From contig CASGHD010000070.1 of assembly GCA_949319575.1 (NCBI GenBank), positions 1 through 43,483 on the forward strand: 43,483 bases of DNA, read 5' to 3'. Position 1 is the first letter of the stretch. Every line of letters starts with the position of its first letter. This DNA is from an uncultured Anaerolineales bacterium. Lineage in GTDB: Bacteria > Chloroflexota > Anaerolineae > Anaerolineales > Villigracilaceae. A model generated the notes under the pieces. The model saw only the letters and a program-made list of their open reading frames with translations, was not told the DNA's origin and ran no database searches. Positions 9,251 through 19,113 of this stretch are shown in pieces. The position numbers were made by a program, and so were the translations under genes.

Positions 9251-9327
9251 TACACGGATCGCACGGACAACACAGGGCTCTCCGTGAAAAACGGAAAAAA
9301 ATCCGTCAGTTCCGAAAAATCCGTGTA
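9251..9327. repeat. Imperfect intergenic hairpin bounded by TACACGGAT/ATCCGTGTA
   Basis: 9-bp perfect outer arms plus internal CCGT/ACGG words. Confidence 0.7.
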
Positions 9328-9454
9328 CTAAAGAGTCGGCAATCTAGGCTTTGAGAAAGCCATGCAAAATAGGGGCAGGCGCGCAGCTTGCCCCTGTTTA
9401 AGAGCGGCTTCATTGCCGTTTGGCAGGGTTTCTTGTGGTAAAATCTCGCCCGCT

Positions 9455-9976
9455 ATGGTCGAACCCGAAGAACTTCCTGTATTCGAATCGCCGCAGATAA
9501 CGAACGTCATGCACGCGGATGTGAAATCCGTTCACGCGGAATTGGTGCGGATGCGCCAGGCGGACGCAGAGTTCATCCGCGCTGAGGAAGTGGAAATGCA
9601 AAATAGCGCGGCGGCGAACGTGAAGGCAGGTCAGGTCACAGCGCGGCAGTCTGGGTTGGGGATGGTGAACGCAACCGAGGCGCGGTTAGAGAACGCGGCG
9701 GCGGGGTTCGTCCGGGCAGAGAACGCGTCGGTGAGTGGGTATACAGCTGTACTTGGCGCGCGAAGCGCAGATATTCATCACAGCGCGGTGGGGTATCTGG
9801 CGGCGAAGGAAGTCCACGCGGAGGATGTTCGCACGGTTGTCCTGTTGGCGCGGAATGTGAACGGAAATATCACTACCACGCTCGATACGCGCGGAGTTGT
9901 GATCGCCGGGCTGATCGGCGGTTTGTTCGGCGGATTGATGCTGTTGCTGGGCAGGTTTTTGTTGCGGCGAAGTTAA
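9455..9976 (+). CDS. Hypothetical tail-anchored protein with short-period repeats
   Basis: ATG 9455 preferred over ORF start 9362; ~7-8 residue repeats rich in V/A/N (ADVKSVHAELVRMRQADAEFIRAEEVEM...) then C-terminal TM GVVIAGLIGGLFGGLMLLLGRFLLRRS. Confidence 0.55.
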   Translation: MVEPEELPVFESPQITNVMHADVKSVHAELVRMRQADAEFIRAEEVEMQNSAAANVKAGQVTARQSGLGMVNATEARLENAAAGFVRAENASVSGYTAVLGARSADIHHSAVGYLAAKEVHAEDVRTVVLLARNVNGNITTTLDTRGVVIAGLIGGLFGGLMLLLGRFLLRRS

Positions 9977-10006
9977 ATGTAGTAGCGACGCTGGTCGCTT
10001 TGAAGA

Positions 10007-10024
10007 TGACGAATGAATTCGTCA
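10007..10024. repeat. Near-palindrome TGACGAAT-GA-ATTCGTCA
   Basis: 8-bp perfect arms in the intergenic space. Confidence 0.65.
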
Positions 10025-10055
10025 CTACAGAAATTCATTTCATAGAGCGAAGGTA

Positions 10056-10092
10056 ACCCGGAGCGCGGACTTAAGTCCGCAATCCACCGGGT
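10056..10092. repeat. Hairpin ACCCGG...CCGGGT enclosing perfect palindrome GCGGACTTAAGTCCGC, upstream of L25
   Basis: 16-bp palindrome 10065-10080; outer arms 10056-10061/10087-10092. Confidence 0.75.
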
Positions 10093-10114
10093 GAGAGGCG
10101 CTCGAGGAGTAACG

Positions 10115-10789
10115 ATGGAGAAAGTTGTACTAAAAGCGGAAAAGCGGGGAGTGATTGGCAAGCAGGTGAAGGCATTGCGACGCGAGGGAAAACTGCCGGC
10201 CGTGATCTATGGTCGCCACACTGCCCCGATCAACATTAATCTGGAGGCGCATTCTGCTTCGCTGGCGTTGTCGAGAACGACCTCGTCCAGTTTGGTGACG
10301 ATCGACGTGGAAGGCGCCCAGCACCTTACGCTCGTGCGCGAGAAACAGCGCGATTACATCAAGAACCGCTTACTGCACGTCGATTTCCTTGCGGTTTCCA
10401 TGAGCGAAAAACTTCGCACGGCGGTCGCGATCCATTTTGTGGGCGTTTCTGCGGCGGTGAAGGATAACGGCGCGGTGTTGATTCGCAACCTCGAGCAATT
10501 GCACGTGGAGTGTCTACCAGCCGACCTGCCCGAGCGCATCGAAGTGGATATTTCTAGCCTTGCCAAAATTGGCGACGGTATTCGCGTCCGCGATGTAGTC
10601 GTTTCGGATACCGTGCGCGTTCTCGAAGACGCCGATACGATGGTTGCCGTGGCGACCATGCCGAAGGTGGAAGAGGAATCGGCAGTGCCTGGCGCCGAAG
10701 GCGCGGTGGCGGCTGTTACAGCATCCGAACCCGAACTCTCGGTGGAGCGCGGCAAGAAGGAAGACGAAGCCTCCGACGAGAAGAAGTAA
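10115..10789 (+). CDS. rplY: 50S ribosomal protein L25/general stress protein Ctc
   Basis: LKAEKRGVIGKQVKALRREGKLPAVIYGRHTAPININLE and HVDFLAVSMSEKLRTAVAIHFVG; ATG 10115. Confidence 0.92.
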   Translation: MEKVVLKAEKRGVIGKQVKALRREGKLPAVIYGRHTAPININLEAHSASLALSRTTSSSLVTIDVEGAQHLTLVREKQRDYIKNRLLHVDFLAVSMSEKLRTAVAIHFVGVSAAVKDNGAVLIRNLEQLHVECLPADLPERIEVDISSLAKIGDGIRVRDVVVSDTVRVLEDADTMVAVATMPKVEEESAVPGAEGAVAAVTASEPELSVERGKKEDEASDEKK

Positions 10790-10806
10790 ATTTCTTCGCA
10801 ATCAGA

Positions 10807-10865
10807 GTAGGGGCACAGCGGGACGGGTTACCGTCAAATCATTTTACGATCCGCTGTGCCCCTAC
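10807..10865. terminator. Hairpin between convergent genes, possible bidirectional terminator
   Basis: GTAGGGGCACAGCGG (10807-10821)/CCGCTGTGCCCCTAC (10851-10865), 15-bp perfect arms, inner GACGG/CCGTC stem; lacks a strong U-tract. Confidence 0.55.
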
Positions 10866-10871
10866 AATTTA

Positions 10872-11477
10872 TTAATACCCCAACACCTTCAAAAAATCGA
10901 CGGTCATGCGCGCCGTCGCGCCCCAGAGCAACTCGCCATCGTAGGGATGATACGCGATGACGGAACGCTTCTTTTCCCCGATTTCAAATTGCCACCGGTT
11001 GGTCGCGTTCGCCAGCCACCCCAGCGGGATCGTAAAGACCCGCGCCACTTCATGCTCTCCCACGCGGAACACGTTGGGCCATTTCACCACGCCCACCACC
11101 GGCGTAACTCGAAAATAGGAAATCGTAATAAGGTTGGCAAGCCGCCCTAAAACCTTCACGTCGTTGGGTTGTATCCCAATTTCTTCCTCTGCCTCGCGTA
11201 AGGCGGTTTGTTCGGGAGTTGTTTCACCCTCGTCACATGCGCCACCGGGGAAGGAGACTTGTCCCTTGTGCGATTCGACCCGGTCTGTGCGTCGGGTGAA
11301 AAGCAAATGCCATTCATCATCCTGCCGCGCGAGCGGGACGAGCACCGCCGCGCATTTCAATCGCGTGTCCTCGGTGAGTTCAAGTTCCGCGTAGCCATCG
11401 GAGGCTGGACCCGAGGATTGAATCGCCTCGCGCAGTCGTTGGGAGATAAATTCTTCGGTGAGGTTCATTTCGCGCAT
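10872..11477 (-). CDS. NUDIX hydrolase (CoA pyrophosphatase-like)
   Basis: Nudix box GGACDEGETTPEQTALREAEEEIGI; start reset to MREMNL at 11477. Confidence 0.88.
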   Translation of the reverse strand: MREMNLTEEFISQRLREAIQSSGPASDGYAELELTEDTRLKCAAVLVPLARQDDEWHLLFTRRTDRVESHKGQVSFPGGACDEGETTPEQTALREAEEEIGIQPNDVKVLGRLANLITISYFRVTPVVGVVKWPNVFRVGEHEVARVFTIPLGWLANATNRWQFEIGEKKRSVIAYHPYDGELLWGATARMTVDFLKVLGY

Positions 11478-11500
11478 TGTGGGACAAATTGAAATTTGCC

Positions 11501-12046
11501 CTACGCTTCGCCCTCTCTCACCGGGCTTCCACAATACCCGCACTCGGCGGTGATCTCGTCCAGCCACTCCACTTCATCGGGTTTCAGCGCCGCGCCGCAT
11601 TGCGGACAATGGGTGGGCAGAACCGGCTTTTTGCTCGGGGGGATTTGCGTCTCGAACTCGGAGGATTCCGGGGAGATCGATTTCAGCCACGCATCGATGC
11701 CGGCGGCTTCTTCGTTCAACCCGCGTTCCCTCAGTTCCGTGAGGGCGCGGCGTCGCGCTTGAATCAGGCGTTGAAATTGTTTCCGCTCGACGAGCAGGGC
11801 TAACCCGCGTTTAATGGAAGGGATGCCCAACGCTGTTTGCCCGGCATAAATCCGCGCCCTGCCAGCCTGGAGGTGGAAGAGCGGCGCGCGCGGTCCGCCT
11901 CGGGCATCGACGGTTTGAGCGATCTGTTCAAAGAGTTCCCCGGCGCGACCGAACTCGCCCTTGTCAAAAGCGAAATTGGCTTCCTGCAATATGGGCGGGA
12001 TGTGCCCTGCCCCCTTTCGGATTTGGCGGCGAAACATGCGGCGCAT
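11501..12046 (-). CDS. Hypothetical protein, helical/TPR-like N-terminus and C-terminal zinc ribbon
   Basis: CPQCGAALKPDEVEWLDEITAECGYCGSPV with two CxxC pairs; FDKGEFGRAGELFEQIA. Confidence 0.6.
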   Translation of the reverse strand: MRRMFRRQIRKGAGHIPPILQEANFAFDKGEFGRAGELFEQIAQTVDARGGPRAPLFHLQAGRARIYAGQTALGIPSIKRGLALLVERKQFQRLIQARRRALTELRERGLNEEAAGIDAWLKSISPESSEFETQIPPSKKPVLPTHCPQCGAALKPDEVEWLDEITAECGYCGSPVREGEA

Positions 12047-12049
12047 TGG

Positions 12050-12892
12050 CTAAACATCTCCTTTTTCTATTTCCTCGTTGAGCTCCCGCCCGCGTGGGTC
12101 TATGGTGGGTTCGATCTTTCGTCCAAAAACGAGGAAGCCGGTGTGCGCGACCATGCGATCTGTGGGACGCAGGCGCGATGGCTCGGGTTTGAAATATCTC
12201 AATAGGATTTCACACACTTCGAGAAATGCAAAATTGTGCTGACGCAACGTATGCAACGTTTTTTCGATCTGGTTGAACGTGGGGCTCAACGAACAGAAGA
12301 ATCCGCCGGGTTTCAACGCAGCGCGCACTTGGCCAATGTAATCATACGGATTCGGCACATCAAGGAAAAATGAGTCAGCGTCGGTCTCATCGAAACCTTC
12401 GCCGATATCGCGCAGCTTGAAATCCACGCGGGAGTCAAGCCCGAAGCGGGCGAGATTCTTGCGGGCGAGGTTTTGCATATCCGGGCGAACTTCATACGAG
12501 ACGACGCGCCCTTCCGCGCCGATCGCGTAGGCGAGGGCGGTGGTCATCGATCCGGAGCCGGAGCCAGCCTCCATCACGGTTTGACCGGGACCGACGCCCA
12601 TCGTGACGAGGATGAATCCAATATCCTTTGGGTACATGATCTGCGTGGTGCGCGGCAGGTTGGTGAGCAGGTCTGCGAGCGAAGGTTGGAGGAGGAAGAA
12701 CGGCGCGCCAAGGTGACTGAACACCTGCGTGCCCCATGCCTTGCCGATCAGGTCGTCGTGTTGCAAAACGCCGCGATGGGTTTCGAACTTTGCGCCCGCC
12801 AGCAAGTTGAAGATGAAATGTTTGTGCCGCAACCCAACCAGTTGAACAAGGTCGCCGTCGCGCGCGGTGGAGGAATAGGTATTGAGAGGCAT
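12050..12892 (-). CDS. trmI: tRNA (adenine58-N1)-methyltransferase TrmI
   Basis: PKDIGFILVTMGVGPGQTVMEAGSGSGSMTTALAYAIGAEGRVVSYEVRPDMQNLARKNL; FLDVPNPYDYIGQVRAALKPGG. Confidence 0.9.
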   Translation of the reverse strand: MPLNTYSSTARDGDLVQLVGLRHKHFIFNLLAGAKFETHRGVLQHDDLIGKAWGTQVFSHLGAPFFLLQPSLADLLTNLPRTTQIMYPKDIGFILVTMGVGPGQTVMEAGSGSGSMTTALAYAIGAEGRVVSYEVRPDMQNLARKNLARFGLDSRVDFKLRDIGEGFDETDADSFFLDVPNPYDYIGQVRAALKPGGFFCSLSPTFNQIEKTLHTLRQHNFAFLEVCEILLRYFKPEPSRLRPTDRMVAHTGFLVFGRKIEPTIDPRGRELNEEIEKGDV

Positions 12893-12913
12893 GGGAAGAA
12901 TCTTACCATAGCC

Positions 12914-14137
12914 TTATTTCTCCTCGATCTCCACGCTCAAGAGTGTATCCCCCGGCGGGGTGTCGCTTCCCGGTTGCGCGTCGCGAGGGTTAAGCGAGAG
13001 TAAAACCTCCATGCCGGTGAGCAGTTGACCAAAGATGGTGTACTTTCCAATATATTGCGTCGTGGGCGCGTATGTAATGAAGAATTGACCGTCGCTGGCG
13101 TCGGGACCGACGTTGGTCATCCCCACCATACCGGGGCGGTCGAATTGCAAGGACGGATCGAACTCGTTGACGATGTAGTAGCCGGGGTTCCCGTCGCCGG
13201 TGCCGCTTGGGTCGCCGGTCAGCGCGAACAGGTCGGGGATGACGCGATGAAAGGTGATGCCGTTGTACCAGCCGTTGCGCGCGAGAAAGATAAAAGAGTT
13301 CACTGTGATCGGCGCTTTATCCGCAAAAAGTTCGATCACGATATCGCCTCTTTCGGTGCGCAGGGTGGCGATGTATTGCCGATTGGGCTGAACGGTCAAC
13401 GGGGGGCAGGAGGCGAACTGACGCTTGCCCATCAGGATCAACGCGGTGATGTCTCTGAGACTGCCGTGGTCGCGCGGTCCACCGTAGATTTGCCCGTTGA
13501 TGAGGATGAGCGGCGTGCCGGGAATGCCGATGGATTTTCCATCGGCGGCATATTTTTGAACTTGGGCGATAGTCTCCCCGCTTTTGAGATCGGATTTGAA
13601 CTGCTCCACGCTCATTTCCAACGTGGAGGCTTGCGCAGTGACCCATTGTTCGAAATCCACCGCCGGCAGGTTTGCCCAATTTTCGTATTGCGCGAAGAGC
13701 AGGTTGTGCATATCCCAGAACTTTCCCTGTTTGCCAGCGGCTTCGATGGCTTGCATGGCAAGCGCAGACTTGTCGTTGACGTCGACAAGAGGGAATGGGC
13801 GGAAGGTGAACCGCGCCTCCTCTGGGAATTCTTCGAGCAATTGTTTCGCCACATCGACGAAAAATTTACTGCGCGAATCTTGATAGTCGATGTATGCGAT
13901 GAAAGACACAACCGCTTCGCTGGCTCCAACCGAATGGTCGGTCGCGCTCTCCGGCGGAAACAGGGATGGCGACTCGGGTCCCGGCGTGGGTTCGATGTTC
14001 ACTGTGGCGCAGGATGGCTGGGTGGGAAGTACGATGTTTGTCGGCGGGGTGAGGTTGATCGTAGGGGTGACGGAGGCGGGAGAGCACGCGGATGCCAACA
14101 AGCAAAGGAGAAAGAGCGCTGAGATAATTTTCCGCAT
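12914..14137 (-). CDS. Lipoprotein: DsbA/thioredoxin-like domain (no CxxC) fused to cyclophilin-type peptidyl-prolyl isomerase
   Basis: Lipobox LLASAC; FIAYIDYQDSRSKFFVDVAKQLLEEFPEEARFTFRPFPL...SIGIPGTPLILINGQIYGGPR; C-terminal ERGDIVIELFADKAPITVNSFIFLARNGWYNGITFHRVIPDLFALTGDPSGTG. Confidence 0.87.
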   Translation of the reverse strand: MRKIISALFLLCLLASACSPASVTPTINLTPPTNIVLPTQPSCATVNIEPTPGPESPSLFPPESATDHSVGASEAVVSFIAYIDYQDSRSKFFVDVAKQLLEEFPEEARFTFRPFPLVDVNDKSALAMQAIEAAGKQGKFWDMHNLLFAQYENWANLPAVDFEQWVTAQASTLEMSVEQFKSDLKSGETIAQVQKYAADGKSIGIPGTPLILINGQIYGGPRDHGSLRDITALILMGKRQFASCPPLTVQPNRQYIATLRTERGDIVIELFADKAPITVNSFIFLARNGWYNGITFHRVIPDLFALTGDPSGTGDGNPGYYIVNEFDPSLQFDRPGMVGMTNVGPDASDGQFFITYAPTTQYIGKYTIFGQLLTGMEVLLSLNPRDAQPGSDTPPGDTLLSVEIEEK

Positions 14138-14140
14138 AGG

Positions 14141-15415
14141 TTAATTTTTAATCGCCAGTTGCAGTTCCTGGAAGGATGTCATTTGCGCGATGGCGTTGAT
14201 GAAATCTGCCAACGAGGCGCTTTGCTCGCGCAGGGATCGCACGGCGGGACCGACCGGGTCTTCTCCCGCCGCGCCGCCGGGCACATCGGCGTAGGCTCCG
14301 TGAAAGGCAAAGTAAGCCTGATTAAGTTTGCGGAGTAAATATCCGTTTTGCCAGAAGGCTTGTCGGCGTTCTTCCATGTAGGCTTCCGCTTCTTCAATTT
14401 TTCCCTGGGCGAGCAGTTCATCGGTAGTGACGCGCGTCTCGCGCATCTCAGCGCGGAAGTCGAAGGGCGGCGGATCGCTCTGATCGTCAAGGGTGGGAGG
14501 CGCTTGGGGAAAAGCGACCAAGCCGAAATGGGGAGTTGAAGCGAGAAGCTCAGGGTAATATTTTTCGATGAGGAAAGTCCCCACTTCATTGCCAGCGATG
14601 GAGGCAGTCGTTTCGTTCATCGTGCGCAGTTCGGGAGTCGCGCTGTAATTGATTCCCAGCGGGCGGATGTTGAGGTAGTTATGCGTCCATTCGTGCGCGA
14701 TGGTTTCGAGCAACCAGCGCAGGTCGGTGGTTTCGGTGACCATGGTGGGATACACGCCCACGCCGCCAATGGGGACGGTGAGCGTGGAGACATCCAGCGA
14801 ATCTGCCATGTTGTTTTCGAGTGCGATCTGGTCGTCGAGGGAGAGGGTCGGGAGGACTGAAATGTTCGCGATCTGTTCGATCACGTCGCGGCGCGAAACG
14901 ACGAGCGCGAGCGGCGTGGGGGAGGTGTGGTAAAGCACAGGCGGAAATGGTTGACCGCCTGTGGTAAGGTTGAGTTCAGCCAACGCTTCGGAAATTTGAC
15001 CTTGCAGGGTTGCCTCGGCGAGCGGAGCCAGTAGCTCCTGCCGTTTGAGCAGGGAATCTCGGTTGGCTCGAAGTTGCGCGCTGGCAGTTTCTTTGTCGGT
15101 GACGGCAGGGTCGGCGATGATGAGTTCGAGGGAGTACTCGGTCTCCATCAATGTTTGCGTGGTTCGAAGATATTCGAAAACGATCTGTTTGTTCGCGCCG
15201 CGCTCGAAGAGATAGGGTAAGCCGATGGCGTTTTGTTCGAGTTTGATCCATGTGGCGTTCCAGACCCAATTCGGATAATCGAACTCGATCTCGCGCGTGT
15301 ACAGGCGGACGCGATCGGTTTGCCCGGTGAAACGCGGGACATCGCCTGATACCGCAAAGAGAACAAGAAGCATGACGGCGAGGAAATCCAGTATGCGAGC
15401 AATACGATAAAACAT
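14141..15415 (-). CDS. Putative membrane-anchored zinc metalloprotease-like protein
   Basis: N-terminal TM; HEWTH (HExxH) in ETIAHEWTHNYLNIRP followed by NETTASIAGNE. Confidence 0.55.
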   Translation of the reverse strand: MFYRIARILDFLAVMLLVLFAVSGDVPRFTGQTDRVRLYTREIEFDYPNWVWNATWIKLEQNAIGLPYLFERGANKQIVFEYLRTTQTLMETEYSLELIIADPAVTDKETASAQLRANRDSLLKRQELLAPLAEATLQGQISEALAELNLTTGGQPFPPVLYHTSPTPLALVVSRRDVIEQIANISVLPTLSLDDQIALENNMADSLDVSTLTVPIGGVGVYPTMVTETTDLRWLLETIAHEWTHNYLNIRPLGINYSATPELRTMNETTASIAGNEVGTFLIEKYYPELLASTPHFGLVAFPQAPPTLDDQSDPPPFDFRAEMRETRVTTDELLAQGKIEEAEAYMEERRQAFWQNGYLLRKLNQAYFAFHGAYADVPGGAAGEDPVGPAVRSLREQSASLADFINAIAQMTSFQELQLAIKN

Positions 15416-15711
15416 AAGAAAATTATATCAGTATGGATGCGAGAGAGAGACAGCCTCGAGGAGCGAGCGCGCCGCTCTCAAGGTCTGGGTTGCTGACTCT
15501 TTGGCGCATGGATACTTCGACATGGTAAGTGAAAAACGAACCGTCAGCACAGGTTTCGCGAATCGAAAGGACATTTTCTGTTTATCAAAGAGATTTCTGT
15601 GTACTCCGCGCGATTCGTGTGCGGCAAGAGGTTTTATCAGGCGCTCATGGCAGACCTATATAGACGAGAAACCCCAGCATAAAATTTGCGTATACCTCGC
15701 CAGGTTGTTCA

Positions 15712-15739
15712 TTGGCAATTCACATTTGTCGGGTAGAAT
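15712..15739 (+). promoter_or_regulatory. Putative sigma-70-type promoter for exporter operon
   Basis: TTGGCA-N16-TAGAAT upstream of ATG 15774. Confidence 0.5.
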
Positions 15740-15773
15740 TTTCCCGGCTTTAGAAATCTGTTGGAGGAACCTC

Positions 15774-17039
15774 ATGAGTGATTTTTTCAAGAAACGAAAA
15801 TGGCTGTGGATCACATTGTTGGTCCTGATCGTAGGAGTGAGTGGGTATTTCTATCTGCGAAATTCCCAGCCCGACCCTGCCAGCCAGTACCAAACCGCAT
15901 CCATCGAACGGGGGAACCTGGTCGCCACCATCGGCGCGACGGGGACCGTCCGCGCGAAACAATCGGCGATCCTGATCTGGCAGGCGGCAGGCGCTGTGGA
16001 CGTGGTGAACGCGAAAGTGGGCGATAACGTCCCTGTAAATTTTGTGCTCGCCTACCTTGAGAAGACATCCCTGCCGCAGAGCGTCATCCTTGCCGAGGCA
16101 GACCTCGCCAGCGCGCAACAAGCGTTGGACAACCTGACCAATTCCAATACCGCGCTCGCCCAGGCAACCATCACCCTGCGCGACGCGCAAGCAGTGTACG
16201 ACAAAGCCGCCAACTGGCGCAAAGAGTTGAACGGAAAGATTCACATCAAGGAAATTATCTACAAAACATTCGGCAATCGGAAGATTCCGGTCTTGAAGGA
16301 ATATCGCGGCTATGCCGGTGAAGAAGCCATCGCCAAAGCGGACGAAGACCTCGCTCTTGCAAAAGCCAAATTAGACGACGCCCAGCGCGAATTCGACCGG
16401 CTCGCCGGGGGCAACCTGACCGAGATCGCCGCCGCCCAAGCCCGTGTGGATGCGGCTCAAGCCACCATCAATCTGGCTCGCGTTTCCGCGCCGTTTGCCG
16501 CCACTGTGACGGAAGCCAACCCACTCCCCGGCGACCAGGTCGGAGCGGGCACAGCGGCATTCCGCCTTGACGACCTGACCAGCCTGTTTGTGGATGTCGA
16601 AGTCTCCGAGGTGGATATCAACAGCGTGGCAGAGGGTCAACCGGCGACGCTTTCCTTCGATGCCATACTTGACAAGGACTATCACGGCGAAGTGGTTGAA
16701 GTTGCCAAAGCCGGCACGAACGTCAACGGCGTGGTGAACTTCAAGGTCACTATCGAATTGACCGATGCCGATGCAGGCGTCAAGCCCGGCATGACCGCGG
16801 CGGTGAACATCACGGTGGAAGAGATCAACGATGTGATCCTAATTCCAAACCGCGCTGTGCGCTTGCTGGACGGACAACGTTACGTGTATCTACTGGTGAA
16901 TGGCGCGCCGCAGAAAACCGAGGTCAGCCTCGGCTCCTCCTCCGACACGACGAGCGCGCTGGCTGGCGGCGAGGTTTCGGAAGGCGATTCGATCATCCTC
17001 AACCCGCCAGCCGAAGTTGGTGGTCCGTTTGGAGGCTGA
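15774..17039 (+). CDS. HlyD/MacA-like efflux periplasmic adaptor
   Basis: N-terminal [23 protein letters not shown], coiled-coil middle, [34 protein letters not shown]; start at ATG 15774. Confidence 0.9.
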   Translation: MSDFFKKRKWLWITLLVLIVGVSGYFYLRNSQPDPASQYQTASIERGNLVATIGATGTVRAKQSAILIWQAAGAVDVVNAKVGDNVPVNFVLAYLEKTSLPQSVILAEADLASAQQALDNLTNSNTALAQATITLRDAQAVYDKAANWRKELNGKIHIKEIIYKTFGNRKIPVLKEYRGYAGEEAIAKADEDLALAKAKLDDAQREFDRLAGGNLTEIAAAQARVDAAQATINLARVSAPFAATVTEANPLPGDQVGAGTAAFRLDDLTSLFVDVEVSEVDINSVAEGQPATLSFDAILDKDYHGEVVEVAKAGTNVNGVVNFKVTIELTDADAGVKPGMTAAVNITVEEINDVILIPNRAVRLLDGQRYVYLLVNGAPQKTEVSLGSSSDTTSALAGGEVSEGDSIILNPPAEVGGPFGG

Positions 17040-17040
17040 C

Positions 17041-17736
17041 ATGGATTGGGTGATTCAAACCCACGATCTGCGCAAGGTCTACCAGATGGGCGAGGTGGAA
17101 GTGGAGGCGTTGCGCGGCGTTTCATTCAACATTCAGCGCGGCGAAGTAGTGGCGATCATGGGTCCCTCAGGCTCGGGTAAATCCACGCTGATGAACACGC
17201 TCGGCTGTTTAGACCGTCCCAGCGCCGGCGAATATGTGTTGGACGGCGAGACGGTCGCCAATTTGAACGACGATCAATTGGCAGATGTTCGCAACCGCAA
17301 AGTGGGCTTTGTCTTTCAAAGCTTCAATTTGCTTTCGCGGCAGACTGCCATTACCAATGTGGAACTGCCATTACGGTATTCCAGTAATTCCAAATATGCC
17401 GGGAACGCAAAAGGCAGGCGCGCCCGCGCGATCGAAGCGTTGAAAGCCGTCGGGTTGGAGAATCGGATGACGCATCGTCCCGCCGAACTCTCTGGCGGAC
17501 AGCAACAACGCGTGGCAATTGCGCGCGCCATTGTCAATGACCCCGCCATCATCATGGCAGACGAGCCAACGGGCAACCTCGATTCGAAAGTCGGCAAGGA
17601 AATTATGAAGTTACTTCTCGACCTGAACAAAGAGAGCGGAACTACGTTGATTATCATTACGCACGACCCGACGATTGCCGAGCAAACCCAGCGTGTCATT
17701 CGCTTGCGCGATGGATTACTGGAGAGCGGCTCATGA
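17041..17736 (+). CDS. ABC transporter ATP-binding protein, MacB/LolD type
   Basis: Walker [10 protein letters not shown], signature [15 protein letters not shown], Walker [13 protein letters not shown]. Confidence 0.95.
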   Translation: MDWVIQTHDLRKVYQMGEVEVEALRGVSFNIQRGEVVAIMGPSGSGKSTLMNTLGCLDRPSAGEYVLDGETVANLNDDQLADVRNRKVGFVFQSFNLLSRQTAITNVELPLRYSSNSKYAGNAKGRRARAIEALKAVGLENRMTHRPAELSGGQQQRVAIARAIVNDPAIIMADEPTGNLDSKVGKEIMKLLLDLNKESGTTLIIITHDPTIAEQTQRVIRLRDGLLESGS

Positions 17737-18986
17737 GCATCGCGCAAGCCTTCCTGGAAGCGCTCGAATCGATCAGCGGGAACAAGCTGAGGTCTGGCCT
17801 GACCGTGTTGGGGATTGTGATCGGCGTCGCCGCGGTGATCGCCATGCTGGCGGTGGGAAACGGCGCGGAGGCGTCCATCACCGGCTCGATCAGCAGTATC
17901 GGCACGAATTTGTTGTTCGTTTTTCGCGGCAGTCCTGAAAGTCAGCAGGAGGCGCCAGATCGTAGCAGCGCCCAGAACGACCGCCCATTGACTCTTGCCG
18001 ATGCCTCGGCGTTGGCAGACCCGTTCGCCGCGCCGTCGGTGGCGATCGTTGCGCCGGCGATTCAAGGCAACGGGATGATCACTTTCGCGGGCGAAAACGC
18101 ATCGACCACCATCACCGGTGTCACGCCGGAATATTTCGCCGTTCGCAATTTGGAACTTTCGGAAGGCGAGTTTATCAATCAGGAGCATCTACTCGGGCGC
18201 ATGTCTGTTGTTGTGCTCGGACCTGAAGCCGCCGATGCAATTATGGGTCGGCACGACGGCATTGTGGGCGAATCGATCCGCATTGAGGGACAGCCGTTCC
18301 GCATTATCGGCGTGTTGGAGGCGAAAGGCGGCGGCGCGTTCGGCAGTGAAGATAACAGCGCCTACCTCCCGTTTACCACCGCGCAGGCGCGCCTGCTTAA
18401 GCGCAATGCGCGCGATGAAGTGGATGTGATCTTCGTGCAAGCCACAAGCGGGGAAACAGTTCCGCAAGCCTCGGAGGAGATCGCAAACATTTTGCGCCAG
18501 CGGCACCGCACGCCCATCGGTAGCGACGATTTCACCGTGTTTACCCAGCAGGATTTCCTTCAAACATTCGGCGCGATCACCGGCGTGCTTACGATCTTTC
18601 TGGGCGGCATCGCGGGAATTTCCCTGCTCGTGGGCGGCATTGGCATTATGAACATCATGCTGGTCTCGGTCACAGAACGCACGCGTGAGATCGGTTTGCG
18701 CAAAGCGCTCGGCGCGCGCCGGCGCGATATTCTGATTCAATTCCTCACCGAGTCATCCCTGCTGAGTCTCATCGGCGGGATCATCGGCATTATTCTCGGT
18801 TGGTTGATCTCTTATGCCGTCGGGCAGATCGCCGCGGCGAACGGCACAGACTTTATCCCGCTGGTCACAACGGATGCGGTCGCGCTTGCCACAATCTTTT
18901 CGGCGGCCGTGGGGTTATTCTTCGGCATCTATCCCGCTAATCGCGCGGCGAGCCTCGAACCTGTCGAAGCGTTGCGGTATGAATAA
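17733..18986 (+). CDS. ABC transporter permease, MacB/FtsX type
   Basis: [80 protein letters not shown]. Confidence 0.94.
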   Translation: MSIAQAFLEALESISGNKLRSGLTVLGIVIGVAAVIAMLAVGNGAEASITGSISSIGTNLLFVFRGSPESQQEAPDRSSAQNDRPLTLADASALADPFAAPSVAIVAPAIQGNGMITFAGENASTTITGVTPEYFAVRNLELSEGEFINQEHLLGRMSVVVLGPEAADAIMGRHDGIVGESIRIEGQPFRIIGVLEAKGGGAFGSEDNSAYLPFTTAQARLLKRNARDEVDVIFVQATSGETVPQASEEIANILRQRHRTPIGSDDFTVFTQQDFLQTFGAITGVLTIFLGGIAGISLLVGGIGIMNIMLVSVTERTREIGLRKALGARRRDILIQFLTESSLLSLIGGIIGIILGWLISYAVGQIAAANGTDFIPLVTTDAVALATIFSAAVGLFFGIYPANRAASLEPVEALRYE

Positions 18987-18992
18987 ACTTTG

Positions 18993-19044
18993 AATCTTCG
19001 CTAATCGTCGCGAATGGTTTCCTTCACGGCGATTAGCGAAGATT
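18993..19044. repeat. Inverted repeat AATCTTCGCTAATCG/CGATTAGCGAAGATT
   Basis: 15-bp perfect arms (18993-19007, 19030-19044) downstream of permease gene. Confidence 0.85.
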
Positions 19045-19113
19045 GGCTCTACCGTTTTTATCGGGAAACCCTTTTCAAATACAAAGGCTTGCATTAACGG
19101 TTCGTCTTTCGCT

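Noticed and set aside
15530-15660. Degenerate inverted words (TTTCGCGAATCG / CGCGATTCGTG) upstream of the exporter operon
   Set aside because: Arms too short and imperfect to report as a separate repeat with confidence.
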